In this document: positions 1 to 7,728 of the stretch, piece by piece
Numbering within the stretch: position 1 is the first letter of the stretch
Layout: each line of letters opens with the position of its first letter
The notes under the pieces: generated by a model
What the model was told of the DNA's origin: nothing
Database searches by the model: none
What the model saw: the letters and a program-made list of their open reading frames with translations, nothing else
Program-made: the position numbers and the translations under genes
Assembly (NCBI RefSeq): GCF_900103545.1
Contig: NZ_FNHH01000042.1
Location: forward strand, 1-18,441
From: Daejeonella rubra
Lineage (GTDB): Bacteria > Bacteroidota > Bacteroidia > Sphingobacteriales > Sphingobacteriaceae
DNA: 18,441 bases
Direction: 5' to 3'

Positions 1-54
1 TCAATATACTGATTATCAATATATTATGCAAATTAACTTGTATATTTATTCCAT

Positions 55-91
55 AAAAAAGAGGCTGTCCTTTTGAGACAGCCTCTTTTTT
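55..91 (-). terminator. Intrinsic terminator downstream of the YjbR-like gene
   Basis: A perfect 9-bp stem (61-69 GAGGCTGTC with 77-85 GACAGCCTC) has a 7-nt loop. It is flanked by A6 at 55-60 and T6 at 86-91, so a U-tract follows the hairpin on either strand. It lies just past the stop of the minus-strand gene ending at 119, so it most likely ends that transcript. It could also terminate a plus-strand transcript entering from the left. Confidence 0.85.
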
Positions 92-118
92 GTTATATCC
101 GATTTCCAGATCTGACAC

Positions 119-448
119 CTATTGATCAGTAATTTTCCCTGAAGCAACTGTACTATATCCGCAGCTCAGCATATCAGTAAATAAATCCTCTCTCACCATG
201 CTCAAATCAACTATGGTCCAGCCATGAAGTCCCCACTTATTAGCAACAGCATAAATAATCCTCTTGTCAAATGCTGAAAAAACATCCTGATCGATCGGCG
301 ATAACCTGATGCAGGCCAAATTATTTTTCAGATCCAGGGTCATAAATATTTTCTTTCTTACTTTGAAAGATAACTTATCGAAATGGGTTGACTCGCTGGT
401 ATCAGGAAATGAAAGAGCAAGCTTCCGTACCATTAATTCATCAACCAT
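119..448 (-). CDS. MmcQ/YjbR family protein
   Basis: A 109-residue protein of the MmcQ/YjbR (DUF419) family, a small cytoplasmic fold often described as DNA-binding-like with no firmly assigned role. Family landmarks are present in order: LALSFP near residue 10, a short F-x-x-x-SF segment near 23-27, KIFMTL at 33-38, WGLHGWTIVDL at 72-82 and GYSTVA at 97-102. The length matches the usual 110-120 residues, so it appears complete. The chosen ATG fits the family N-terminus; a second in-frame ATG five codons in is possible. AGGAG lies only two bases before the first ATG, too close to be a normal ribosome binding site for it. It lies 47 bp downstream of the DUF4251 gene on the same strand and may be co-transcribed with it. 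The terminator at 55-91 follows. Confidence 0.85.
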   Translation of the reverse strand: MVDELMVRKLALSFPDTSESTHFDKLSFKVRKKIFMTLDLKNNLACIRLSPIDQDVFSAFDKRIIYAVANKWGLHGWTIVDLSMVREDLFTDMLSCGYSTVASGKITDQ

Positions 449-495
449 TACTCCTATTGAATTAATTTAAAATAAAATGTACGAACATAGCTGTC

Positions 496-1002
496 TCATT
501 TTTTCTTCGGAGGTATCGGCGCCTCAATTTCCCCATAAAATGAAATAGATTGTCTGTTCATACTATTAACGCGTAAAGTAGCGTATCCTCCACTTGAAAC
601 TGAAAGCAGGATCAGATCCGGATCGTCAGGTTTATTGATACTAATGGTAATTTCAAATCCGCCCTTCTTAGATTCCTTTATTGAATAATCGAAATCTGTA
701 GATGTAAAGGTCAGCGGACTATCCGTACTGCCAAAACGTGCATTAAAGGCCACTCCGAAATAAGGTAAATGACTATCAAGGGAATCCTTATTCACTTCAA
801 GAAAATATTCGGAAGTTAATTGGAAAGTACTGCCAGAAAGAGGCGTGACAGATTGCGGACTAAAAACAAAATTTCTGCTTTCAATCAAACGCTTAATTTC
901 TGATTTCTTTTTCTGATCACGTGTTTGTGCAGTAACAGAAATAACGAACAGTGTCAGCACTGTCAGAATAATAAACCGGGAATGAATTTTTAAATTATTC
1001 AT
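496..1002 (-). CDS. Secreted DUF4251 domain-containing protein
   Basis: A 168-residue protein with an N-terminal signal peptide: a basic start, a hydrophobic stretch at about residues 11-24, and a predicted cut near VTA-Q at 23-26. The mature part matches DUF4251, a Bacteroidota-specific secreted domain of unknown function. Typical features are a charged linker followed by IESRNFVF (about 40-47), then a beta-rich body with YFGVAF and a late glycine/serine turn (SSGGYATLRVNS) before SISFYGEI. It ends in a short Pro/Lys tail (PIPPKKK). Length is normal. It is probably periplasmic or outer-membrane associated. It lies 47 bp upstream of the YjbR-like gene on the same strand. A terminator (1039-1065) separates it from the J-domain gene, so its promoter should lie in the short gap at 1003-1038, where I see no convincing consensus. 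Confidence 0.82.
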   Translation of the reverse strand: MNNLKIHSRFIILTVLTLFVISVTAQTRDQKKKSEIKRLIESRNFVFSPQSVTPLSGSTFQLTSEYFLEVNKDSLDSHLPYFGVAFNARFGSTDSPLTFTSTDFDYSIKESKKGGFEITISINKPDDPDLILLSVSSGGYATLRVNSMNRQSISFYGEIEAPIPPKKK

Positions 1003-1038
1003 GCATTTAATTTAAGAATACATCTCAAAAATCATGCT

Positions 1039-1065
1039 AAAAACTGCCATTCAATTCAATGGCAG
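1039..1065 (-). terminator. Intrinsic terminator of the J-domain/KTSC gene
   Basis: Read on the minus strand, an 8-bp perfect stem (CTGCCATT / AATGGCAG, 1058-1065 with 1044-1051) with a 6-nt loop is followed by TTTTT (1043-1039). It starts 36 bp past the stop of the gene at 1101-1550, which fits termination of that transcript and separates it from the DUF4251 gene. Confidence 0.75.
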
Positions 1066-1100
1066 ATCAGTGTAGCAGATTCTTAAAATATATACTCAAA

Positions 1101-1550
1101 TTAAGCAGTTGCAACCAATTTACTGGTACTTCTGTAGATATAGTTATTGTAAATATGTCTTCTGGCAAATCTACCAGGTGAATCAGCATTGATCAGTTTA
1201 ACGTAAACAGCCTTAGGAACATCGAAATATTCGTAAATACTGCCATCTGCAAAACTTACTGTCAGGATTTGGTTTTTGAATTCAAAATCTGCAATTCCGG
1301 AAGTAGTGGTAGTAAGTTTATAATCTTCCAATGTCTGCAACCGGGTTTCAGAAGCAATACTCACCAAAAAATGATAGGCTTCGATGATGGTTTTGCTTTT
1401 TTCTTCAGCTTCTAATTTACTTTCTTCTGATTCAGTGAATTTATCGGGATGCCAGTTCTTCATCAGACTACGATAAACCGTTTTCAATTCCTGTAATTCA
1501 GCGTTCTTATCAACACCTAATATTTTTCTGTAATCAACAATTTTTCTCAT
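1101..1550 (-). CDS. J-domain protein with C-terminal KTSC domain
   Basis: A 149-residue cytoplasmic protein with two recognisable modules. Residues about 5-70 form a J-domain: DYRKILGV start, helix II, the diagnostic HPD loop at residues 34-36 (NWHPDKF), then helix III ending near AYHFL. The J-domain normally stimulates the ATPase of a DnaK/Hsp70 partner. Residues about 88-147 match the KTSC domain (FADGSIYEYFDVP, then SPGRFARRHIYNNYIY), a small domain of unclear, possibly nucleic-acid-related role. The Gly/Phe and zinc-finger regions of true DnaJ are absent, so this is a type III J-protein that may direct Hsp70 through the KTSC module. That role is inference. A -7 box lies about 70 bp upstream (1619-1626) and a terminator follows (1039-1065), so it appears to be transcribed alone. 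Confidence 0.85.
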   Translation of the reverse strand: MRKIVDYRKILGVDKNAELQELKTVYRSLMKNWHPDKFTESEESKLEAEEKSKTIIEAYHFLVSIASETRLQTLEDYKLTTTTSGIADFEFKNQILTVSFADGSIYEYFDVPKAVYVKLINADSPGRFARRHIYNNYIYRSTSKLVATA

Positions 1551-1610
1551 GCTTCTTTTTTTATATCATCAGTGAAAGATTGCAGATAAAGAAGCAGACC
1601 TTCAGGAAAA

Positions 1611-1618
1611 TAATTTTG
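1611..1618 (+). promoter_or_regulatory. Possible -7 box facing the SDR pseudogene
   Basis: TAATTTTG fits the Bacteroidota TAnnTTTG consensus, but no TTG is seen at the proper -33 spacing. It abuts a similar box on the opposite strand. It would leave a leader of about 155 nt before 1780, so it may be coincidence. Confidence 0.25.
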
Positions 1619-1626
1619 CAAAAGTA
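1619..1626 (-). promoter_or_regulatory. Candidate -7 box for the J-domain/KTSC gene
   Basis: On the minus strand TACTTTTG followed by CA fits the Bacteroidota -7 consensus TAnnTTTG exactly. Transcription would begin near 1612, giving a leader of about 60 nt before the ATG at 1550. No clear TTG is visible at the -33 spacing. Confidence 0.45.
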
Positions 1627-1779
1627 CGATTTTAATAATAGGTTTTACTATTTCTAAAGAATATGAGTTAATCACCCCTGATTTGATTAATTCGACCTTC
1701 CTGTAGCGTGCCTAAAACTGAAATTAAATGACAAATCAATAACTAATTAAACAGTAAATTGACAGCAAAGTAAAGCCTG

Positions 1780-3222
1780 ATGAAAATACTTCTTACCGGT
1801 GCAAGCGGATATATTGCTCAACGTCTCCTGCCCGTTTTGCTTGAGGGCGGCCATGAGGTCATTTGCTGCATTCGCGACAAATACCGTTTTGATATTGAAA
1901 AATATTCCGGGTTTAATATAAAGGTAATAGAAGTCGATTTTTTAAAGCCCGAAACTCTTAAAGAAATACCTGAGGATATTGATGCTGCTTATTATCTGAT
2001 GCATTCTATGTCGTCAACCAAGGGCGACTTCAGCAGTATGGAGCAGCAGGTAGCTGAGAATTTCACAAAACGAATCGAACAAACAAAGGCCCGGCAGGTG
2101 ATCTATTTAAGCGGCATCATCAATGACAAGGATCTATCCAAGCATCTGATATCCAGAAAAAACGTCGAGAAAATACTTACAAGTGCAAATTTCCCTCTGA
2201 CCACCTTAAGAGCTGGCATCATTGTAGGATCAGGAAGCGCAAGTTTCGAGATCATCCGCGATCTGATTGAAAAACTACCGGTACTGATCACCCCCAAATG
2301 GCTCAAAACAAAATGCCAGCCGATCGCCATAAGCAATGTCATTGATTTTCTTTATGGCGTTCTGCTTAAGGACTTCACCTTTAACAAAAGCTACGACATT
2401 TCAGGTCCCGAAACCCTCTCCTACAAGGAAATGCTGCTTCGCTTTGCAAAAGTCAGGGGTTTAAAACGGACGATAATAATAGTCCCTGTAATGACGCCAA
2501 AGCTCTCCTCCTACTGGTTGTATTTTGTAACATCTGTATCCTATGCCTTAGCCAGAAACCTGGTTGAAAGTATGAAGGTGGAGGTGATCGGAGTGCCGAA
2601 TGATCTGCATAAGCAGTTAAATATCGACCTAATTGAATACGATGAAGCGATCAAACTGGCCTTTGGAAAAATAGAACAGAATCAGGTGCTCTCAAGCTGG
2701 CGCGATGCTCTTGAGAGCAATGCTTATCAATCCGGTTTCTCTAAACTTATTGAGGTTCCGCAGGATGGCTGTTTTACCGATGAGAGAACCCTGAAGATCT
2801 CAGATCCGGAAAGAGTACTCAATAACATATGGGCCATAGGCGGTAATACCGGCTGGTATTATGCCGACTGGCTTTGGTCAATACGCGGATTTCTGGACAA
2901 GATCTTTGGAGGTGTAGGTTTAAAAAGAGGACGTACGAACCTAAATGAAATTCAGGCAGGAAAGGTCATCGACTTCTAGAGGGTCATTTATGCTAATAAA
3001 AAAGAAAAAAGACTGCTGCTTTACGCTGAGATGAAATTACCCGGAGAGGCATGGCTGGAATTCAAACTTGATGAGAATAATGTACTCCATCAAACTGCCA
3101 CATTCAGGCCATTGGGTTTATTAGGTCGCTTATATTGGTATTCAGTACTTCCTTTTCATGCCTTCATTTTTAAAGGCATGATCACGAATATTGCAAATAC
3201 TGGCAAGACAAGCGACCTATAA
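1780..3222 (+). pseudogene. SDR family NAD(P)-binding oxidoreductase with DUF2867, interrupted by in-frame TAG
   Basis: The first reading block (1780-2979, 399 codons) is an atypical short-chain dehydrogenase of the NmrA-like/DUF2867 type. It has a Rossmann nucleotide-binding motif TGASGYIA at residues 6-13, YYLMHSM at 71-77, YLSGI at 109-113 and LRAGIIVGSGSASFE at about 143-157. It then enters the C-terminal DUF2867 region (NTGWYYADWLWSIRGFLDK). Translation stops at TAG (2977-2979) after GKVIDF, where the family reads DFWRV. Beyond the stop the same frame stays open to 3222 and continues the family: RVIYANKKEKRLLLYAEMKL, then PGEAWLEF and LLGRLYWYSVLPFHAFIF. Rejoined, the protein is 480 residues, a normal full length. 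One TGG-to-TAG change explains everything. Alternatives are a sequencing error, readthrough or a functional truncated protein. Substrate is unknown. Confidence 0.82.
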
Positions 3223-3224
3223 TC

Positions 3225-3491
3225 TTAAAAGTCGAAGATATCATCAAGAAAGGACTTTCGTTTCTTATGCGGATGATTTTTGTTATGGTCGCTGCTTTGT
3301 TCTTTATACTCGTATTTCTTGTAATCGGACTCGTAATTACTTCTGTTTGATAAATGATCGGCTGAACGTTCAAGGATCTTTTCAAGCTCACCCCGATCTA
3401 ACCAAATACCACGGCAATCCGGGCAATAATCAATTTCAACTCCTTTTTTATCTGCGATCAGTAAAGTAGTCTGACAAGTAGGACATTTCAT
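3225..3491 (-). CDS. TFIIB-type zinc-ribbon protein
   Basis: An 88-residue protein with an N-terminal zinc ribbon of the zf-TFIIB family: CPTC at residues 3-6 and CPDC at 23-26 supply four cysteine ligands, followed by the family signature RGIWLDRGELEKIL (27-40). The remaining half is highly polar, rich in Ser, Tyr, Lys and His, and ends in an acidic/aromatic LDDIFDF tail. The length is usual for this group of small uncharacterised bacterial proteins, presumed to be cytoplasmic adaptors or nucleic-acid-associated. The gene converges on the SDR pseudogene with only two bases between stop codons and no terminator in that gap. Upstream, TATTTTGCA on the minus strand is one base short of a consensus -7 box. 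Confidence 0.85.
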   Translation of the reverse strand: MKCPTCQTTLLIADKKGVEIDYCPDCRGIWLDRGELEKILERSADHLSNRSNYESDYKKYEYKEQSSDHNKNHPHKKRKSFLDDIFDF

Positions 3492-3600
3492 AGCGTTAAA
3501 TATTTGTTATTTAAATGACCTGCAAAATAGCAAACATCGGTTTCTACAGGAAGCCTGAATATGAAAATTGACACTACCATGTGATAAATTCAGGCTAAAC

Positions 3601-3631
3601 AAAAAAAGCCGGCAGAATTGAGCTGCCGGCT
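3601..3631 (-). terminator. Intrinsic terminator of the molybdenum hydroxylase operon
   Basis: Read on the minus strand, a 9-bp GC-rich perfect stem (AGCCGGCAG / CTGCCGGCT, 3623-3631 with 3607-3615) with a 7-nt loop is followed by a run of T (3607-3601). It begins about 20 bp past the stop of the large subunit at 3652. Confidence 0.88.
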
Positions 3632-3651
3632 TTAAAATTTAGATTTTTAAT

Positions 3652-5790
3652 TTATGAAATCGTCTTAAAAACGTCTTCTTCAATAAAAGGCTGATTCCTG
3701 ACACGCTTCCCTGTCGCCTTGAAAATGGCATTTGCCACTGCACCACCTGTTGGCGGAAGTGCGGGTTCACCCAATCCGGTAGGATCTATACCATTATCCA
3801 CAAAATGAGTCTCAATTTCCGGCACTTCCTTCATTCTGATCAGGCGGTAAGTATTGTAGTTGTTCTGATCAGCAGCACCATCTCTGAAACTTAGCTTGCT
3901 GTACATTGCATGCCCTAGTCCATCGACTATTCCACCCATTACCTGATGGCTGGCTCCATTGAGACTTACTACCTGTCCGCAATCAGATACCGCATAGATC
4001 TTTTTAACAACCGGTAAGCCTGCTCTCATCACCACATCAGCAACCTGTGCTACATAAGATGCATGGGAGAAATAAACAGAAAACCCTTGTGAAACATCTT
4101 TTTTCTTGCCCCAGCCTGATTTTTCGGCGGCCATTTTGATGACGCCTTCCATTCTGCTGATATCATAACGAATATCTCCAACAGGTGATTTCTTAGCTTT
4201 TGCAAGAAGGTCAAGCCTGAATTGAACCGGATCCTTACCTGCTGCCTGAGCTACTTCATCAATAAAGGCTTGCTCTGCAAAGGCAAGGAAATTGGTGATC
4301 GGTGCACGCCATGCGCCGGTAGTTATCGGTGATTTATGTTCTACTGAATCAATCAACAGATTTTCAACCGCGCCTGAAGGAAAATTATTCTCCCTGGTAG
4401 GATTGCCTGAATTGATACCCACTCCTCTTAATTTATATCCCGTTAGGTTACCCGATGCATCCAATGCAGCCTCAAAACGATAACGCACCGCAGGACGATA
4501 CGTACCGGCAGTCATATCATCCTCCTTGGTCCAGATCAATTTTACCGGAGCTTTGATAATGCTTGATAATTCAGCTGCTTCAACAGTAAAATCGTTATAC
4601 AATCTTCTGCCAAAGCCACCGCCTAAACGGGTAAGCTGCAGGGTGATCTTATCTTCAGGAATATTCAATAGTTTAGAGACCTCTGTTCGTGCTCTGCCCG
4701 GGGTTTGTGTCGGGCCAACAAGTTCAACACCATCCGGACGAACATGAGCGAAAAAATTCATAGGCTCCATCGGGCTATGAGAAATGAATGGACACTGATA
4801 CTCGCCTTTTACTACTTTGGCAGCATTTTTAAATGCAGCATCAACATCACCATCTTTACGTCTGACTGTCGCCTGACCATTATCCATAAGGTTCAGGAAC
4901 AATTTATCATGATCCTCAGTACTCTCCAGAGCGAATTCTTTTTCATATTCGATCTTCACCATTTTCCTTGCCTTAAGCACCTGCCAGGTTGATTTACCAA
5001 CAACGGCTACATTGTTTTTGAAGGAAACTACATCGATGATACCCGGCATTGATTTAGCAATAGAACCATCGAACGATTTTAGTTTCATTCCGAATTGCTC
5101 CGGACGCTGAATCATTGCAAAGACCATCCCTTCACGGTAAAAGTCCAGACCAAACAATGGCTGACCGGTCACTATTTTATGATTCTCTACATTCCTAACA
5201 GATTTACCTATCAGTTTAAAGTCCTTACGGTCTTTCAACTTCACAGTTGCAGGAACAGGGATCTTTGAAGCTGCTTCAGCAAGCTCTCCGTAACCTAATT
5301 TTTTGCCGGTACGGCTATGAATAACAAAGCTATTTGCTGCGGTACATTCAGAAGCAGGAACAGCCCATTTTTTAGCTGCAGCTTCAATTAACATGAATTT
5401 AGCAGTTGCACCTGCATTTCTTAATAATTTCCATGAATGCGGTACCGCACCACTACCACCGGTAAGCTGGCGGTCAAACTTATTGTCGAGATTAGCTTGC
5501 AATACCTTTACTTTTTTCCAATCGGCTTCCAGCTCTTCAGCTACAACCATCGGAAATGAGGTAATGATATTTTGTCCCAATTCAGGATTCGGAGACATAA
5601 TGGTGATAGTACCATCCGTTGCGATAGACAGGTAACTGTTAAAGCCGATATCACCGGCAGCTACACTGCTGAAAACAACTGGAGCACTTGCTTCAGCGCT
5701 GAACCAATTGAATCCCAGTACCAGGCCACCCCCGGTTATTGCGCTCATTTTTAAAAAATCACGCCTGCTGTTTGTAGTTGTACTTTTCAT
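3652..5790 (-). CDS. Molybdopterin-binding subunit, xanthine dehydrogenase/isoquinoline oxidoreductase-like family
   Basis: The large, catalytic molybdopterin subunit of a two-subunit molybdenum hydroxylase, closest in layout to IorB/aldehyde-oxidase-type enzymes. The protein is 712 residues from the ATG at 5790. A Tat signal is visible at the start: SRRDFLK (residues 8-14), a hydrophobic stretch, then AEASA. Family motifs follow: HSPMEPMNFFAHV (about 338-350), PTQTPGRARTEV, GGGFGRR (390-396, cofactor binding), WTKEDD, GAWRAP, and GLGEPALPPTGGAVANAI near the end, whose Glu (about 675) is the conserved catalytic base. Substrate cannot be read from sequence; members hydroxylate N-heterocycles or aldehydes. 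A TTG at 5799, overlapping the small-subunit stop, would add three residues. I prefer the ATG because it places the Tat motif normally. It starts 5 bp after the iron-sulfur subunit ends, so they are translationally linked. Confidence 0.9.
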   Translation of the reverse strand: MKSTTTNSRRDFLKMSAITGGGLVLGFNWFSAEASAPVVFSSVAAGDIGFNSYLSIATDGTITIMSPNPELGQNIITSFPMVVAEELEADWKKVKVLQANLDNKFDRQLTGGSGAVPHSWKLLRNAGATAKFMLIEAAAKKWAVPASECTAANSFVIHSRTGKKLGYGELAEAASKIPVPATVKLKDRKDFKLIGKSVRNVENHKIVTGQPLFGLDFYREGMVFAMIQRPEQFGMKLKSFDGSIAKSMPGIIDVVSFKNNVAVVGKSTWQVLKARKMVKIEYEKEFALESTEDHDKLFLNLMDNGQATVRRKDGDVDAAFKNAAKVVKGEYQCPFISHSPMEPMNFFAHVRPDGVELVGPTQTPGRARTEVSKLLNIPEDKITLQLTRLGGGFGRRLYNDFTVEAAELSSIIKAPVKLIWTKEDDMTAGTYRPAVRYRFEAALDASGNLTGYKLRGVGINSGNPTRENNFPSGAVENLLIDSVEHKSPITTGAWRAPITNFLAFAEQAFIDEVAQAAGKDPVQFRLDLLAKAKKSPVGDIRYDISRMEGVIKMAAEKSGWGKKKDVSQGFSVYFSHASYVAQVADVVMRAGLPVVKKIYAVSDCGQVVSLNGASHQVMGGIVDGLGHAMYSKLSFRDGAADQNNYNTYRLIRMKEVPEIETHFVDNGIDPTGLGEPALPPTGGAVANAIFKATGKRVRNQPFIEEDVFKTIS

Positions 5791-5795
5791 AAGGA

Positions 5796-6254
5796 TCAAA
5801 TTTTAGTACTAGCCAGTTTAACTGCTTCCCGGATACGGTGATAAGCACCACAACGACAAATATTGCCGTTCATGGTCACTTCGATCTCATCCATACTTGG
5901 CTTTGGATTTTGCTTAAGTAATGCCGCAGCAGTCATGATCTGACCTGCCTGGCAATAGCCACATTGTGCCACGTCGATCTCATCCCATGCTTTTTGAAGT
6001 GGATGATCTCCCTTTTCAGACAAACCTTCAATGGTAATAACCTGTGAAGTTCCAACTGCTGAAACAGGATAAACACATGAGCGTGTTGCTGAACCGTTCA
6101 CGTGAACAGTACAAGATCCGCATTGTGCTATTCCGCAACCATATTTGGTTCCAACCAGTCCCAGATGATCTCGCAAAACCCATAACAAAGGGGTATCTGC
6201 TTCAACATCAGCCTGGAGGGTTTTTCCGTTAACCTGAAGTTTATAAATGGCCAT
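5796..6254 (-). CDS. (2Fe-2S)-binding subunit of molybdenum hydroxylase
   Basis: A 152-residue electron-transfer subunit partnered with the molybdopterin subunit just downstream. All eight cluster ligands are visible. The N-terminal plant-ferredoxin-type cluster uses Cys40, Cys45, Cys48 (GCGIAQCGSC) and Cys60. The C-terminal four-helix cluster uses Cys98 and Cys101 (CGYC) plus Cys133 and Cys135 (CRC). The length is standard for the IorA/CoxS-type small subunit. It has no signal peptide, so it probably folds with its partner and is carried across the membrane by the large subunit's Tat signal. No cytochrome partner or maturation gene is in the window, so the onward electron acceptor is unknown. 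The start ATG fits the family N-terminus (xYxLxVNGK). Confidence 0.92.
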   Translation of the reverse strand: MAIYKLQVNGKTLQADVEADTPLLWVLRDHLGLVGTKYGCGIAQCGSCTVHVNGSATRSCVYPVSAVGTSQVITIEGLSEKGDHPLQKAWDEIDVAQCGYCQAGQIMTAAALLKQNPKPSMDEIEVTMNGNICRCGAYHRIREAVKLASTKI

Positions 6255-6314
6255 AACTTATAGTTTTGATTTAAATCTAAATTAAAAAAAAAGAAGAATA
6301 ATGGAAAGTAACAA

Positions 6315-6322
6315 TAAAGATA
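6315..6322 (-). promoter_or_regulatory. Weak candidate -7 box for the molybdenum hydroxylase operon
   Basis: On the minus strand TATCTTTA is one base off the Bacteroidota TAnnTTTG box, about 60 bp ahead of the small-subunit ATG. It lies in the 138-bp gap after the sialidase gene. No well-spaced -33 element is seen. Confidence 0.25.
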
Positions 6323-6392
6323 GTTTTTAACGCGATTAACGTAAACGACCAAAACAAATCAGTAACAAAACAGGCTTTTAAAAAAGAAAGGT

Positions 6393-7481
6393 CTATTTTC
6401 CAATCAGCCAATCCATAGAAAACCGGACAAATACATTCTCCTTATATTCTTCCTTTTCAAAGAGCAGGCCAATTTCACCGTTCTCTAACACAACCATATC
6501 TGAATAGGCCGATGCTCCCGCATAGATCGTTTTGCCTGTTTTCCAGGTCTTGCCCTCATCATCACTTACTTTAACAGTGAGGTTTTTACGAGCATCTTTT
6601 GAATCAGGATTTGAGAAAAGTAATAGATTTCCATATTTTTTTGATCTATAACGTATAATAGCTCCATTGCAAGCAGGATCTATCAGAGATGGTTCATTTC
6701 TACTGACCCAGCTTTTTCCTTCATCCTTTGATATATGAACAACCCGCATGCCTAATTTGTTTACCCGCGAATTGACCATCCAGCTCCCATCATTCAATTC
6801 AATGATCTTTGACTCATCAGCAGGCATGATCGGGGTATCTTTAAAAAACCAGGTTTTTCCATGATCATCAGATCCGAAAATATAGAGTCCGCTGTTTAAA
6901 TTAACCAATGTATGCAGCAATTTACCGGAAGCCGTTTGTGTACCCTTTCCGGAAGTGACAAATTTAAAATCCTTCTTCCATTCAGATTTACTGATCTGAG
7001 CAGTTATATCTTCAGGTTTCGACCAGGTTTCTCCATTATCACTGCTTTTAACTACGTGAATGTAATAGATATCCTTTTCCTTATTCAGGTCCATATAGTT
7101 ATAGAACAAGAAAATTGTACCTGTTTGAGCATCAGAGATCATGGAAGGATCAGATGCCGATATCCCGGCAGGAAAGTCGATAATGGTCCGTATTGCCGAC
7201 CAGGAATTTCCGTTATCAGAGCTTTTCCGTATCACGATATTGATATTTTTATGGGTTCTAAGATCATCGCATGATAAATTTCGCTCATCAATAGCCGCGA
7301 TCAGATCACCATTTGGCGCTTTTAACAAGGATGGAATACGATAGCAAAATACCGAGCTGTTCATGGAAGTATTGAACAGATCCTGAGATGAAATAACACC
7401 TTCAGCCAGGCCTATGCCCTGGCTTTTAGCATTCATAGAAATCGAGATTAGTATCAGCCAGCCTATTAGTATTTTATTCAT
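6393..7481 (-). CDS. Secreted exo-alpha-sialidase (GH33-type, BNR repeats)
   Basis: A 362-residue sialidase that would release terminal sialic acid from glycans. The N-terminus is a signal peptide (hydrophobic at about 4-16, cut near AKSQ). The catalytic beta-propeller carries the YRIP motif (Arg48), DER at 65-67, a likely acid/base Asp in ASDPS (Asp111), Glu223 or Glu228 in the segment before NSR, Arg239 and Arg298 as the other triad arginines, and Tyr326 in AYSDM as nucleophile. Five Asp-boxes are readable: SSDNGNSW, SSDNGETW, SDDHGKTW, SKDEGKSW and SDDEGKTW. Residue roles come from family knowledge. Size is that of a minimal sialidase with no carbohydrate-binding module. No sialic acid transport or catabolism genes lie nearby. 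It is divergent from the amidohydrolase operon across 247 bp. Confidence 0.92.
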   Translation of the reverse strand: MNKILIGWLILISISMNAKSQGIGLAEGVISSQDLFNTSMNSSVFCYRIPSLLKAPNGDLIAAIDERNLSCDDLRTHKNINIVIRKSSDNGNSWSAIRTIIDFPAGISASDPSMISDAQTGTIFLFYNYMDLNKEKDIYYIHVVKSSDNGETWSKPEDITAQISKSEWKKDFKFVTSGKGTQTASGKLLHTLVNLNSGLYIFGSDDHGKTWFFKDTPIMPADESKIIELNDGSWMVNSRVNKLGMRVVHISKDEGKSWVSRNEPSLIDPACNGAIIRYRSKKYGNLLLFSNPDSKDARKNLTVKVSDDEGKTWKTGKTIYAGASAYSDMVVLENGEIGLLFEKEEYKENVFVRFSMDWLIGK

Positions 7482-7728
7482 TGTTTTGCTTTAGTTTTTA
7501 TTAAATTTTAAAAATGAAAATTACACTTAAAACCTGTATAACATTGCTGATGCAGGTCATTTCCTTCCAGCATATAAATGTAATAAACTTGTTATAAAAT
7601 TGAATTCATTGATATAATTAGTCGTTAAGCCCCTTTTCAAGGAATTTGATGAAACAAATCCCATTTTTCATTCTTTTGCTTAAAAATCTTGCATTATATT
7701 GGAGAATAATTTACAAATCACATAATTA

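Noticed and set aside
3182..3469. Overlapping open frames on both strands at the SDR / zinc-ribbon junction
   Set aside because: They are alternative-frame shadows. The zinc-ribbon gene (3225-3491, minus) has clear Cys ligands and family motifs, the others none.
5791..5799. TTG start for the molybdopterin subunit overlapping the small-subunit stop
   Set aside because: The ATG at 5790 is a stronger start and gives a normal Tat signal; the TTG adds only three residues. It is not excluded.
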